Of a stretch of 64,000 nt of DNA, positions 45,910 to 55,347 are shown piece by piece (the stretch's first letter is position 1; every line of letters begins with the position of its first letter). This stretch comes from Teretinema sp942493045. GTDB taxonomy: Bacteria > Spirochaetota > Spirochaetia > Treponematales > Treponemataceae. The stretch is from the NCBI GenBank assembly GCA_942493045.1, contig OW818665.1, positions 558,001 to 622,000 of the forward strand, in the 5' to 3' direction. The position numbers and the translations under genes are program-made. The notes beneath the pieces are model-generated. The model was not told the DNA's origin and made no database searches. It saw only the letters and a program-made list of their open reading frames with translations.

Positions 45910-47106
45910 TTATAAACGCGCGGCGATGCGGTCGATAAACTGCCAGGAATCCACGACTTCGGAAGCCGCCGGGGAAGAGAGCTTGGCGAGGTCCCCGGTC
46001 ATGATACCGGCCTCGATCGTCTCCAGCGTGGCTTTTTCCAGACGGCCTGCGAAAGCGCCCAGCTCCGGCGTGTTGTCCAATTCTGCCCGTTTAGCCAGGG
46101 CCCCGGTCCAGGCGAAAATCAAAGCCACTGGATTGGTGGAAGTCTTCTCACCCTTCATATATTTGTAATAATGGCGCTGGACGGTTCCGTGGGCGGCTTC
46201 ATACTCGAACACGCCGTCCGGGGAAACCAGCACGCTGGTCATCATGGCCAGGCTTCCGGAAGCGGAGGCCACCATGTCGCTCATCACGTCTCCGTCATAA
46301 TTTTTGCAAGCCCACAGGAAGCCGCCCTTGCTCTGCATTACCCGGGCTACGGCGTCATCGATCAGCGTATAGAAGTACTCGATACCGGCGGCCTTGAATT
46401 TATCGGCATATTCGGCGTCGAAAATCTCCTGGAAGATATCCTTGAAGCGGCCGTCGTAGGTCTTGGAGATGGTGTCCTTGGTGGCAAACCAGACATCGAT
46501 CTTCTCGGACAGGCCGTAAAAGAAACAGGCTCGAGCAAAGCTTTCAATTGAGGCGTCCAGATTATGGATGCCCTGCAGTACGCCGGGCCCCTTCATTTCC
46601 ATGATTGTTTTGCGCACTTCCTTGCCGTCCGCTCCGGTAAATACCAGTTCGGCCTTTCCCGGGCCGCTGACGGCCATTTCGCAGTTTTTGTAGACGTCGC
46701 CGTAGGCGTGGCGGCCTAAAACCAACGGCTTAGTCCAGCAGGATACGGACGGCTTGATATTTTTTACGATGATCGGCTTACGGAAAACGGTACCGTCCAG
46801 TTCGGCGCGGATAATGCCGTTGGGGCTGGGGGTCAGACCCTTCAGCTCATATTCAGCTACCCGGGCGGCGTTGGAGGTGATGGTAGCGCATTTGACGCCG
46901 ACGCCCAGCCGCTTGATGGCTGCCGCTGAATCGTAAGTAATTTTGTCGGCGGAGTCATCGCGGGCTTTCAAGCCCAGATCGTAATACTCAACCTTCAAGT
47001 CGATGAAGGGCTCCAGCAGTTTTTCCTTGATAACACCCCATAAAATGCGGGTCATCTCGTCGCCGTCCAGCTCGGCTATCGCGTTTTTCATTGCTATTTT
47101 GGCCAT
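45910..47106 (-). CDS. icd: NADP-dependent isocitrate dehydrogenase (mitochondrial-like type)
   Basis: This 398-residue protein oxidatively decarboxylates isocitrate to 2-oxoglutarate. MKNAIAELDGDEMTRILWG, TSNAARVAEYELKGLTPSPNGIIRAEL (substrate Ser/Asn/Arg set), LGRHAYGDVYK and YDGDVMSDMVASASGSLAMMTS match the homodimeric eukaryote-like group rather than E. coli Icd. ATG 47106 has AAGGAA upstream, which fits the family's N-terminus; a longer frame lacks support. In an amino-acid-synthesising cell it supplies 2-oxoglutarate and NADPH. Confidence 0.92.
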   Translation of the reverse strand: MAKIAMKNAIAELDGDEMTRILWGVIKEKLLEPFIDLKVEYYDLGLKARDDSADKITYDSAAAIKRLGVGVKCATITSNAARVAEYELKGLTPSPNGIIRAELDGTVFRKPIIVKNIKPSVSCWTKPLVLGRHAYGDVYKNCEMAVSGPGKAELVFTGADGKEVRKTIMEMKGPGVLQGIHNLDASIESFARACFFYGLSEKIDVWFATKDTISKTYDGRFKDIFQEIFDAEYADKFKAAGIEYFYTLIDDAVARVMQSKGGFLWACKNYDGDVMSDMVASASGSLAMMTSVLVSPDGVFEYEAAHGTVQRHYYKYMKGEKTSTNPVALIFAWTGALAKRAELDNTPELGAFAGRLEKATLETIEAGIMTGDLAKLSSPAASEVVDSWQFIDRIAARL

Positions 47107-47180
47107 GGTAATTCCTTGAAAGTAAGTATTTGAGGGCATTTTATCGAAAATCAGGCTGCTGGGCAAGCTCGGCGCTGTTT

Positions 47181-47209
47181 TTGACAATTAGCGGCGGAAC
47201 AGCGACACT
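47181..47209 (+). promoter_or_regulatory. Promoter for leaderless expression of the HD-GYP gene
   Basis: TTGACA (47181-47186), 17 bases and GACACT (47204-47209) are followed by eight bases and the ATG at 47218. The -35 box is perfect and the -10 box weak. No Shine-Dalgarno. Confidence 0.45.
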
Positions 47210-47217
47210 TAACTCAA

Positions 47218-48981
47218 ATGAATGTATACAAAAAATCAATTGGCCAACAGATCCTGCGCTTGTTTGTGGTAGCCTATCTGGTTATTCTGGGCGTTTCCTA
47301 TGTTACGCTGCGCTCCAGGGCCGAAAAGGACGTGCTGTCAGCGCTGAACGACCAGTACCTCAATCATTTACATACTACCGCCCGTGACATTACGATGATT
47401 TTTGATGACATCAAGGCCGATCTGCGCACCCTGGCCGACAATCCCCTGGTTACGGTTGCTGACGACCGTCTGTTCACCGCTTTTCTGGAAGCCGATCCGG
47501 ATACCTTCAGTTACGATTACAGTCCGGCGGAGCGGGAGATAATCGAGCTGTTCAGCACCTATCGCGCCCACCACGTATCGGTCAATTCAGTATATATGGG
47601 GCGCTCCAACGGCAGCTTTGTGCGCTCCCATCCGCGTGCCAGTCCGACCCGCTATGATCCGCGGACCCGCCCTTGGTATACCGAAGCTCTGGAAAAAGTT
47701 GGTTCGGTGGTACTTACCGAGCCCTATGAGTCGGTCACCAGTGAGGACGTCAACATCGGCACAGTCATGGCCCTGGTTAACAAGAACGGGAAAATCTACG
47801 GCGTTATCGGCATGGACGTGACCTTGAACTTCCTTTCCGAACATCTGAATAAGATGCGTCTGCCCTTCGGCGGCTATCTGGAGCTGTGGGACAAGGCTGG
47901 GGTGGTACTGATATCGCGTCACCCTGAGCGGATATCCGAAAAGAATGATATAACCGGTTTTAGTGATACTGCTGAAAATCGATTTTCCCGGGCGGAAGCC
48001 TCACAGGATTCGTATCGCTTTATGTTTCGGATGTCCAATCCTGAAGCTTATCTGACGGCCTATGTTCCCTTGGCGCCGATACGGAGCCATCTGTGGTCAG
48101 TGATACTGGCTCGCGGTTGGTCGATTACCCTGGAACTGGTAGTGTTGTTTATCGTTATATATTTTTTTATCAGGTTCTATATTCTTAAACCCCTGCATAA
48201 TATCGGTTCGGCCCTGATCAAGAGTACGAACAGTGAGTCCCCGGTGCATATCGCCGTGGCGGCCAGCGGTGAACTGGCCGAATTTCAACTTCAATATAAT
48301 CAGCTGGTCGATACGATAGACCGTGAAACCATCGAGTTGAAAAAAACAAAATTTCTGATAATCACCAGTCTGGCTTCTCTGGCTCAGAAGCGGGATAACG
48401 AAACCGGTCTGCACATTATGCGCACCCAGAAGTACATGGATTTGGTAGCTTCGGCCTGGAATCAACTGTACCCGGAAGACGCTCTGGAGGCTAACCGGGT
48501 AACACTGATGGTACTGTGCGCCCCGCTGCATGATATCGGTAAGGTCGCTATTCCGGACAGTATTCTGCTGAAACCCGGAAAACTCACCGCCGAAGAGTTT
48601 GAGGTAATGAAACTGCATACCGTCTATGGCCGGGAGGCCATGGAGAAAGGTCATGTCGAAATTGAAGACCGTCAGTTTATGGCCACAGCCCTGGCCATAG
48701 TCACTTCCCACCATGAACGCTGGGACGGGAAGGGCTATCCGACGGGGCTGACTTCCGACAGTATTCCGATAGAAGCCCGTTTTATGGCGCTGGCCGACGT
48801 CTATGACGCGTTGACTACCGAGCGGGTTTACAAAGAAGCTTTTAGTCATGAAACGTCGTTGCAAATTATTCAGGAAGGCCGGGGCAGTCAATTTGATCCC
48901 CGGGTTGTCGATGCCTTTTTATCAGTGGAGTATGCTTTCCGGGAGATTGCCATGCTTTACACGGATACCGGCGCCCATTGA
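47218..48981 (+). CDS. Membrane HD-GYP cyclic-di-GMP phosphodiesterase with Cache sensor
   Basis: This 587-residue protein has a transmembrane helix (about 12-32) and a periplasmic dCache-like domain (about 35-290; YDPRTRPWYTEAL, GVIGMDVTLNFLSE). A second helix (about 300-322) and a HAMP-like linker follow. The HD-GYP domain (about 375-580) has the metal-binding HDIGKVAIPDSILLKPGKL and HHERWDGKGYPTGL intact. It should hydrolyse c-di-GMP in response to an external amine, amino-acid or carboxylate ligand. A GGDEF protein with a similar sensor is 3.7 kb away. Confidence 0.9.
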   Translation: MNVYKKSIGQQILRLFVVAYLVILGVSYVTLRSRAEKDVLSALNDQYLNHLHTTARDITMIFDDIKADLRTLADNPLVTVADDRLFTAFLEADPDTFSYDYSPAEREIIELFSTYRAHHVSVNSVYMGRSNGSFVRSHPRASPTRYDPRTRPWYTEALEKVGSVVLTEPYESVTSEDVNIGTVMALVNKNGKIYGVIGMDVTLNFLSEHLNKMRLPFGGYLELWDKAGVVLISRHPERISEKNDITGFSDTAENRFSRAEASQDSYRFMFRMSNPEAYLTAYVPLAPIRSHLWSVILARGWSITLELVVLFIVIYFFIRFYILKPLHNIGSALIKSTNSESPVHIAVAASGELAEFQLQYNQLVDTIDRETIELKKTKFLIITSLASLAQKRDNETGLHIMRTQKYMDLVASAWNQLYPEDALEANRVTLMVLCAPLHDIGKVAIPDSILLKPGKLTAEEFEVMKLHTVYGREAMEKGHVEIEDRQFMATALAIVTSHHERWDGKGYPTGLTSDSIPIEARFMALADVYDALTTERVYKEAFSHETSLQIIQEGRGSQFDPRVVDAFLSVEYAFREIAMLYTDTGAH

Positions 48982-49006
48982 CGGCCGGACCGTTTCGGCG
49001 TACAAA
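48978..49006 (+). promoter_or_regulatory. Promoter for leaderless expression of the ThrE-like gene
   Basis: TTGACG (48978-48983), 17 bases and TACAAA (49001-49006) are followed by six bases and the ATG at 49013. The -35 box contains the TGA stop of the HD-GYP gene. Confidence 0.45.
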
Positions 49007-49012
49007 GTATTT

Positions 49013-50293
49013 ATGATACAAAGTGGTATGATAAAGTCTCAGACGGTGAATGCCGCCGACTGGATTCTCGATATTGCCCTGGATGCCGGCGCCCAGAGTT
49101 TGCAGAACGGCGCCGAAACCTACCGCACCGAAGATACCATGATCTCCATAGCCAATTCCCTGGGCGCCAGCTCGGCCTCCGCCTTTGTCACCCCGACGGT
49201 CGCGATGCTTACCTGCGTGGACAGCGCCAGTCAGAGCCATACCCGCATTCAGCGCATCAGCAGCCGGACGATTAATCTTGGCAAGATAGCCCGGATCAAC
49301 GAGCTCTCCCGCCGTCTGGCCGCGCGCAACGGCCGCGCCGATCTCGGCCAAACCGAAGCCCTGCTCTCGCGCATTCGTGGCGCTCCGCTGCACCATCCCG
49401 CCGGGGTAGTGCTGGCCACCGCCTTGAGCAGTTTCTGTTTCGCGCTGCTCTTTTTAGGGAGTCTGCGGGAGGCGCTTATCGCCCTCTGCATCGGCGCCCT
49501 GATGCGTCTGGTCCTGTTTTCGGTCGGCCGCTTATCGTTGTCCTCATTTATTATTTCAATGATCGGCGGATCGGTAATTTCACTGCTTTCGGGCATCGCG
49601 GTTTCCAGCGCCCTGGTCTCCTCGGCCGGAAACATCAGCATCGCGGTGTTAATGTCCCTGGTACCCGGTTTGGCTATCGTCAACGCCATCCGTGACATTA
49701 TCTCCGGCGACCTGGTCGCCGGCTCAGCCCGGGTGCTGGAAGCCTTTGTCATCGCGGCCGCTCTCTCCGTCGGTACGGCCTTCGGCTTGCTGCTGCTTCC
49801 GGCCGGCAGCGCCGGCTCATCCAGTCTTTTACTGCTTACCAATCCCGTTCCGGCTTTCTTTTTGGCTTTGGGGGCCACCGCGGCCTTCGCCTGGTTTTTC
49901 TATATCAGCCGCTACGATATTTTGTGGTCGTCGCTCTGCGGCGCCCTCGGTTGGCTGGTCTTTTTGCTGGTAACCCACGGCAGCGGCAACGGCACTGCCG
50001 GCTACCTCGCCGGGGCGCTCTGTGTCGGTCTGCTGGCTGAATTCTGCGCGGTGCTGTTCCGGAAACCGGCCACGGTATATATCGTTCCGGGAATAATCCC
50101 GCTGGTTCCGGGCGGTGGAATGTATGAGACAATGCTGCAGTCGGTGTGGGGAAATATGGACGCCGCGGCGGTAGCCGGCTTTCGCACCCTTAGCGCCGCG
50201 GCCGCGGTGGCGGTCGGCATCGCTATCGCTTCTTCGGCGGCCCGTACCTTGATGAAATTGCGTTCTACCGCCCGAAGCGCAATCCGCAGATAA
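49013..50293 (+). CDS. thrE: ThrE/DUF1212-type threonine/serine exporter
   Basis: This has about 426 residues. The N-terminal cytoplasmic DUF1212 segment (LDIALDAGAQSLQNGAETYRTEDTMISIANSLG, about 15-47) is followed by ten hydrophobic helices: the ThrE half and the smaller ThrE_2 (DUF3815) half fused in one chain (second half from about 285, with PGIIPLVPGGGMYETMLQ). It exports threonine or serine in Corynebacterium. ATG 49028 is an in-frame alternative; upstream codons back to 48848 overlap the HD-GYP gene and are rejected. It lies 2.6 kb from thrA, which makes the threonine precursor. Confidence 0.82.
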   Translation: MIQSGMIKSQTVNAADWILDIALDAGAQSLQNGAETYRTEDTMISIANSLGASSASAFVTPTVAMLTCVDSASQSHTRIQRISSRTINLGKIARINELSRRLAARNGRADLGQTEALLSRIRGAPLHHPAGVVLATALSSFCFALLFLGSLREALIALCIGALMRLVLFSVGRLSLSSFIISMIGGSVISLLSGIAVSSALVSSAGNISIAVLMSLVPGLAIVNAIRDIISGDLVAGSARVLEAFVIAAALSVGTAFGLLLLPAGSAGSSSLLLLTNPVPAFFLALGATAAFAWFFYISRYDILWSSLCGALGWLVFLLVTHGSGNGTAGYLAGALCVGLLAEFCAVLFRKPATVYIVPGIIPLVPGGGMYETMLQSVWGNMDAAAVAGFRTLSAAAAVAVGIAIASSAARTLMKLRSTARSAIRR

Positions 50294-50325
50294 TCCGACC
50301 CAGCAGCTTCGAACAGTAGCGCGTT

Positions 50326-51096
50326 TTAGGAATCCGTCTCTTCCTCCGGAAGATCGGTAATCAGCACCTTGTCGATGCGGTGACCGTCCATGTCCACGAT
50401 TTCGCACAGATGCTTTCCGGAACGGATACGGTCGCCGGTATGCGGAATACTGCCGCTGGCGGACAGCAGGTATCCGGCCAGGGTATGATATTCGTGATCG
50501 GCGGCTTCTTCGGTTTCCAGAATCCGCTTTTCACGGATTTCGTCCATGCTGACCTGTCCGTCTACCAGCCAGGAACCGTCTTCGCGGCGGAAGATATTTT
50601 GATCGTCAGTGCCGTTTTCCGCGCTGAGGTCTTCCAGTATTTCACCTACCAGACCGTTTCTGGTGATCAGCCCCTCAATCCCGCCGTACTCATCGATGAT
50701 AAAAACCATCCGGCAGTCTTCGGCTCGCAGCGCTGTCAGGGCCTTAACTATCGTTACGGTTTCCGGCAGAAAAACAGGCTTGCGCAGCAGAGCCTTCAAC
50801 GGCGGCATTTCAGTGCGCGAGAGCGCCTCTAAAAAAGCGCGTACCGGCAGTACTCCCTGGATATTGTCGATTGTGGAAGCGCAGACCGGGAAATGGGAAT
50901 GTTGCGGGTGAGCGCTCAGAATAGCGCTGATTTCCGGGACCGTCGCGCCGCTGTCGATCCAGATTATATCGGAGCGGTGCGTCATGCAGGAACCCAACCG
51001 GCGGCGCGCCGGCAGGAACACTCCGGCGCTATGCAAGTCTGTTTCTTTTGAATGCGGATTTTTACGGGTAAAAAGGGGGAAGACTTTTCTTTTCAT
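50326..51096 (-). CDS. CorC/HlyC-type CBS-pair protein without membrane domain
   Basis: This 256-residue protein has two CBS motifs (about 35-160; FIIDEYGGIEGLITRNGLVGEILEDL is the conserved second-CBS end). A CorC_HlyC domain follows (about 175-250; DGSWLVDGQVSMDEI, TLAGYLLSASGSIPHTGD). The DUF21/CNNM membrane region of full-length magnesium-efflux proteins is absent, as in E. coli CorC. It may partner a transporter elsewhere. There is no Shine-Dalgarno; the start lies nine bases after a -10 box. Confidence 0.83.
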   Translation of the reverse strand: MKRKVFPLFTRKNPHSKETDLHSAGVFLPARRRLGSCMTHRSDIIWIDSGATVPEISAILSAHPQHSHFPVCASTIDNIQGVLPVRAFLEALSRTEMPPLKALLRKPVFLPETVTIVKALTALRAEDCRMVFIIDEYGGIEGLITRNGLVGEILEDLSAENGTDDQNIFRREDGSWLVDGQVSMDEIREKRILETEEAADHEYHTLAGYLLSASGSIPHTGDRIRSGKHLCEIVDMDGHRIDKVLITDLPEEETDS

Positions 51097-51105
51097 CTTT
51101 ATCAG

Positions 51106-51134
51106 ATACTAGCACGGTTGACGCGCCGGGGCAA
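51106..51134 (-). promoter_or_regulatory. Promoter for leaderless expression of the CorC-like gene
   Basis: On the minus strand, TTGCCC (51134-51129), 17 bases and TAGTAT (51111-51106) with a TGC extension are followed by nine bases and the ATG at 51096. Confidence 0.55.
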
Positions 51135-51201
51135 GGGTGAGCGCGCTATGGAGCGTACTAGCTTTATAACGTCTTGATCATCAGCAGCATTCTGTTTTGT
51201 T

Positions 51202-52707
51202 TTATACATCAGTTTGTTCGGTCGCGATCCGGTTGCGGCCGTCACGCTTGGCTCGGTACATGGCGGTATCGGCGCGGCATACCAGACGGCCCGCGCTATC
51301 GTCAGCGCGGCAGATAGAGATACCAAAGGTGCAAGTCACTGAAAAGTCGGGAAAGACCAATCCTTCCTGAATGCCCGCGCGCAGTTTTTCGGCCAGCTGC
51401 GCGGTTCCTTCCAGCGTGGTTTCCGGGCAGAGCACCAGAAATTCTTCTCCGCCCCAGCGGCCGAAGCAATCGGTCTGCCGGATAGCGCCCGCGGTCAGCT
51501 CTGTCAATTTACACAATACAGCGTCGCCGGTTTCGTGACCGAAGCGGTCATTGATATCCTTAAAATGATCAACATCAAACATGATCAGCGCGCAGGGTTT
51601 GGCGGTGCGTTGAACACGCGAGATCTCATCGGCGATGTCGTTTTCGATTTTACGGCGGTTGGCGATGCCGGTAAGCGGATCGGTGACTGATATCCGCTCG
51701 ATCTCGGCGACCTTCACTTCCAGTTCAGCGTTTTTTACTCCCAGTTCCCTTTCCAGCTGTTCCGCGAAAGAGCCGATCTTTTTGGCAAGATTCCGCGAAA
51801 CCAGCACAACCAGGGTCAGGGATGCCGCCAGCATCAGAGTGAAAAACCAACCCAGGGTGTACAGCGGCCGCAGGGCTGTTTTCTTATCGGTGACCAGTCC
51901 CAATGTCCAGCCGGATTTCGGCAGGCGCGTGGACAGGGCCAGTGTGCCGCCGCGGTCCCGAAAATCAATTATGGTTTGTTTCCCTTCCATCATTGCGGCG
52001 AACATGATCTGACCTTCCGGAAAATCCCTGAACTGCTGTCCGCGTAACCGCTCGTCCGGATGAATCAGGAATGCGCCGGACTGATCGGCCAGAAATACAT
52101 ATCCGGTAGCGCCGGCGTTGTCCGGAGCGAAACTTTCGTTGAGTGTATTCAGCATGATATCGACCGCCAGAACGCCGCGCAGACGACCGTCGGGATAGCG
52201 AACCTGCGCGCCATAGGAAATAGCTAATTGATTATAGATCAAATCTAGGTACACTCCGCTGTACACCGGATCGTGATCACTTAATAAAGCGGCATTGTAC
52301 CAGGGCCTCAGTCGCGGATCATAAAGCGGCGGAGGCTGCCAGTTCAAATCAGTGATCAGAAGGCCGGAAGCGCTGCCGAAATACAGATCGGCCAAGCCGG
52401 CTTCTTCCCGGAACGCGCTGAGCATAGCCGGTGTGATTTTTTCGTCAGCGGGGACAGTGCGCTCTATGACCCGGGCATAGCTGCGGGCAATGGATTGCAT
52501 CCTGTCCATATACATATCGATAGCCATCGCCGTGGTCTTCGCGGATTCCAGCAGATGCTGCGAAAGACTTTCATACAGCGCAACCGAGGCGTATTTCCAG
52601 CCGAGCAGGGCTGCCGCCGTAAAGGACAGAGCGTAAAAAACCCCGATGCTGAGAATGATGCGCCTGCGGTAGCCTCTGGCGTTGCGCGGACGATGACTTT
52701 GTTTCAT
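51202..52707 (-). CDS. Membrane diguanylate cyclase with Cache sensor
   Basis: This 501-residue protein has a helix (about 18-40) and a periplasmic dCache domain (about 45-275; YDPRLRPWYNAAL, GVLAVDIMLNTL). A second helix (about 282-303), a short coiled coil and a GGDEF domain (about 330-495) follow. The active-site GGEEF is intact, and RQTD five residues before it is the c-di-GMP inhibitory I-site. It makes c-di-GMP under product feedback. It complements the HD-GYP enzyme at 47218. Confidence 0.92.
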   Translation of the reverse strand: MKQSHRPRNARGYRRRIILSIGVFYALSFTAAALLGWKYASVALYESLSQHLLESAKTTAMAIDMYMDRMQSIARSYARVIERTVPADEKITPAMLSAFREEAGLADLYFGSASGLLITDLNWQPPPLYDPRLRPWYNAALLSDHDPVYSGVYLDLIYNQLAISYGAQVRYPDGRLRGVLAVDIMLNTLNESFAPDNAGATGYVFLADQSGAFLIHPDERLRGQQFRDFPEGQIMFAAMMEGKQTIIDFRDRGGTLALSTRLPKSGWTLGLVTDKKTALRPLYTLGWFFTLMLAASLTLVVLVSRNLAKKIGSFAEQLERELGVKNAELEVKVAEIERISVTDPLTGIANRRKIENDIADEISRVQRTAKPCALIMFDVDHFKDINDRFGHETGDAVLCKLTELTAGAIRQTDCFGRWGGEEFLVLCPETTLEGTAQLAEKLRAGIQEGLVFPDFSVTCTFGISICRADDSAGRLVCRADTAMYRAKRDGRNRIATEQTDV

Positions 52708-52713
52708 GCCTTA

Positions 52714-52741
52714 AGTATAGCGGGTACCCTGCGGCTGTCAA
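52714..52741 (-). promoter_or_regulatory. Strong promoter for leaderless expression of the diguanylate cyclase
   Basis: On the minus strand, TTGACA (52741-52736), 16 bases and TATACT (52719-52714) are followed by six bases and the ATG at 52707. An AAGG next to the ATG is too close to serve as a ribosome site. Confidence 0.65.
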
Positions 52742-52863
52742 ACTGCTCAGAAAGGGTGATTGTACTAAAAATACATAAAAACCGTATAAATATGCAATTT
52801 AACTACTAGAAAAGATATTTCATATCCGATATTGTACTGATACTATCATTGCAAGAGGTATAT

Positions 52864-55347
52864 ATGCTGGTCATGAAGTTTGGCGGCACGTCAATGGGGA
52901 GTGCCTCCCGGATGTCTAACTCCGTGGATATCATCTGCGAAAGGGCTCAAAAAAGCCGCGTGGGTGTTATTGTTTCGGCCGTGGGCGGGGTCTCGAACCG
53001 TCTCCAGGACAGCATTACCGGCACTACCGCGGAAACCGATGTATTCGCGGTGGTTGAATCCATCCGGAAAATTCATACTGATATCATAAATGAGCTCTCT
53101 TCCACCATGCCCGGATTTGACGGCAAGGCGGTGCAGGGCGCCCTGTATCCGCTGTACAGCGAATATGAGCGGCTGTTAACCGCGGTAGCCGCTTTCGGGG
53201 AGTGCCCGGAAAGCGTGGAATGCCGGATCATGGGGCTCGGCGAACAGTTCTCCGTACCGATCGTCGCGGCTATCCTGAAAGCCCGTTCCGCTGACGTACA
53301 GGTGCTGGACAGCCGGCACTATATTTTTACCGAAGGCTCACTGCGCGAAGGAGAGCCGCTTAATGACAAAATCGAGGCCGCTTTCCTGCCGCTTCGCGAA
53401 GCCGGCTCCGCTATTTTACTGGCACCCGGTTTTATTGCCTCCGATATCTCCGGAAAGCCGTCCCTGCTGGGGCGCAATGGATCGGACTTTTCGGCGGCCC
53501 TGATGGCCATGGGCCTCGCGGCCGAAAAACTGGAGATCTGGTCCGATGTTGACGGCATCTTTACCGCCGACCCGCGGGTAGTCAGCGACGCCATCCTGGT
53601 TTCGGAGATGAGCTATGAAGAAGCCATGGAGCTTTCTTTTTTCGGCTCTAAGGTACTGCATCCCAAAACCTTGACGCCTATCGCCGCCCGGCGGATTGAA
53701 ACCTGGAGCCTGAACAGCTTTAACCGCGCCGCCCGCGGCACCCGTATCGCCGCCTTTGACAGCATCGATCCGGCCTCCGCCGTCGGCCCGGTGCGCGGCA
53801 TAACCTGCCTGCGCAATACCGCCCTGGTCAGCGTTTCCGGATCCGGTCTCAAGGGCCGCAAAGGTTCGGCGGCCAGGGTATTTAACGCCGTCAGCCGCTC
53901 CGGCGTGTCGGTACTGTTGATCACTCAATCCGGCTCTGAATACACCATCAGCTTTTGCGTGCGCGGCAGCGAGGCCAAGACCGTAAAATGGGCTCTTCAG
54001 GAAGAGTTTGCCCTGGAAATCCGGGAAAACCTGGTAGATGAAATCGATGTACGCGATCAGGTGGCCATTCTCTCGATAGTCGGGGACGGCATGCGCGACC
54101 GCAAGGGCGTCGCCGGGACCTTCTTTTCAGCCCTCGCTTTCGGCGGTATCAATATACAGGCCATCGCTCAAGGTTCCTCGGAGCGCTCCATCAGCACGGT
54201 GGTAGCCGACGCCGACGGCGACAAAGCCGTGCGCATCGCCCACCGCTTCTTCTTCAATACTATGCAGACCGTCGAGGTCTTTCTCAGCGGTGTCGGGGTG
54301 GTCGGTGGAAAACTGCTGGAACAGATCCGCTTGCAGCAGGCCGAGTTGCGCCGTTCGCAGATCGAAGTGCAGGTGTGGGGTATAACCAACTCCCGCCGCA
54401 TGGCGCTCGCTAGAGGCGGCCTGCCCCTGGATGAGTGGAAAGACGCGCTGGAAAACCGCAGCGAGGCCTTCTCAATACCGGCTCTGCTGGATTTTGTGCG
54501 CTCCGAGAAGCCACTCAATCCCGTATTTGTGGACTGCACCGCTACAGCGAACCTTCCGGAACTGTACCCGGAGGTCCTGAAGGCCGGGCTGCACATTGTT
54601 ACACCGAACAAGCGCGCTAATTCGATGTCCATCGATTTTTACCGCTCCGTCCGCGAGGCGGCGGTGTGTAACCGTAAGCGCTTTCTCTATGAAACCAATG
54701 TCGGCGCCGGATTGCCGGTTATCGATACCTTCCGGAATATGCTCAAGTCCGGCGACCGCCTCATTCATTTTTCGGGCATCATGTCCGGCTCGCTTTCCTA
54801 TATCTTCGGGCGCCTGGATGAGGGAGCCACTTTTTCGCAGGCGGTACTGGAAGCCCGCGAAAAGGGTTTTACCGAACCCGACCCGCGCGATGATCTTTCC
54901 GGAATGGATGTCGCCCGCAAGGCCCTGATCATCGCCCGCGAGGCCGGTTCGGAGGTAGAACTTTCTGATGTGCGCATCGATCCGGTGTTTCCGGAAGGTT
55001 TTAATTCCGGCGGCACTGTGCAGGAATTCTTGTCCCGCCTGCCGGAGGTTGACCCCTGGTTCGCCGCGCGGATCGCGGAGCTCAAGGCTCAAGGCAAGGT
55101 GCTGCGTTTTTGCGCCCATATTACCGGAGGTCAGGACTCTCCGGCCGCCGGAGCTACCGCCCGGGTCTCACTGGTTGAGGTATCCGTAAGCGATCCGTTG
55201 GCCGCTATCCGCGGCGGCGAAAACGCCTTTGTGTTTACTACCCGTTATTATTCACCCATACCGCTGGTAATCCGCGGTTATGGCGCCGGCGCGGACGTAA
55301 CCGCCGCCGGCGTATTCGCCGACATATTAAGGACAACATCATGGTAA
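52864..55347 (+). CDS. thrA: Bifunctional aspartokinase / homoserine dehydrogenase
   Basis: This 827-residue fusion has an N-terminal aspartokinase (MLVMKFGGTSMGSASRM; FIASDISGKPSLLGRNGSDFSAALMA, to about 300) and two ACT domains (about 320-455) for feedback control. The homoserine dehydrogenase (about 460-827) has GVGVVGGKLLEQI, VTPNKRANS and FLYETNVGAGLPVIDTFRNMLKSGD. It commits aspartate to the threonine/methionine branch. The start has AGAGG upstream. A promoter is likely in the 156-base gap (TTGTAC, 19 bases, TATAAA near 52765-52795). It overlaps the next gene by seven bases. Confidence 0.94.
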   Translation: MLVMKFGGTSMGSASRMSNSVDIICERAQKSRVGVIVSAVGGVSNRLQDSITGTTAETDVFAVVESIRKIHTDIINELSSTMPGFDGKAVQGALYPLYSEYERLLTAVAAFGECPESVECRIMGLGEQFSVPIVAAILKARSADVQVLDSRHYIFTEGSLREGEPLNDKIEAAFLPLREAGSAILLAPGFIASDISGKPSLLGRNGSDFSAALMAMGLAAEKLEIWSDVDGIFTADPRVVSDAILVSEMSYEEAMELSFFGSKVLHPKTLTPIAARRIETWSLNSFNRAARGTRIAAFDSIDPASAVGPVRGITCLRNTALVSVSGSGLKGRKGSAARVFNAVSRSGVSVLLITQSGSEYTISFCVRGSEAKTVKWALQEEFALEIRENLVDEIDVRDQVAILSIVGDGMRDRKGVAGTFFSALAFGGINIQAIAQGSSERSISTVVADADGDKAVRIAHRFFFNTMQTVEVFLSGVGVVGGKLLEQIRLQQAELRRSQIEVQVWGITNSRRMALARGGLPLDEWKDALENRSEAFSIPALLDFVRSEKPLNPVFVDCTATANLPELYPEVLKAGLHIVTPNKRANSMSIDFYRSVREAAVCNRKRFLYETNVGAGLPVIDTFRNMLKSGDRLIHFSGIMSGSLSYIFGRLDEGATFSQAVLEAREKGFTEPDPRDDLSGMDVARKALIIAREAGSEVELSDVRIDPVFPEGFNSGGTVQEFLSRLPEVDPWFAARIAELKAQGKVLRFCAHITGGQDSPAAGATARVSLVEVSVSDPLAAIRGGENAFVFTTRYYSPIPLVIRGYGAGADVTAAGVFADILRTTSW

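Noticed and set aside
52742..52863. Threonine attenuator or riboswitch ahead of thrA
   Set aside because: No Thr/Ile-rich leader peptide, paired terminator/antiterminator stems or known aptamer pattern can be seen.
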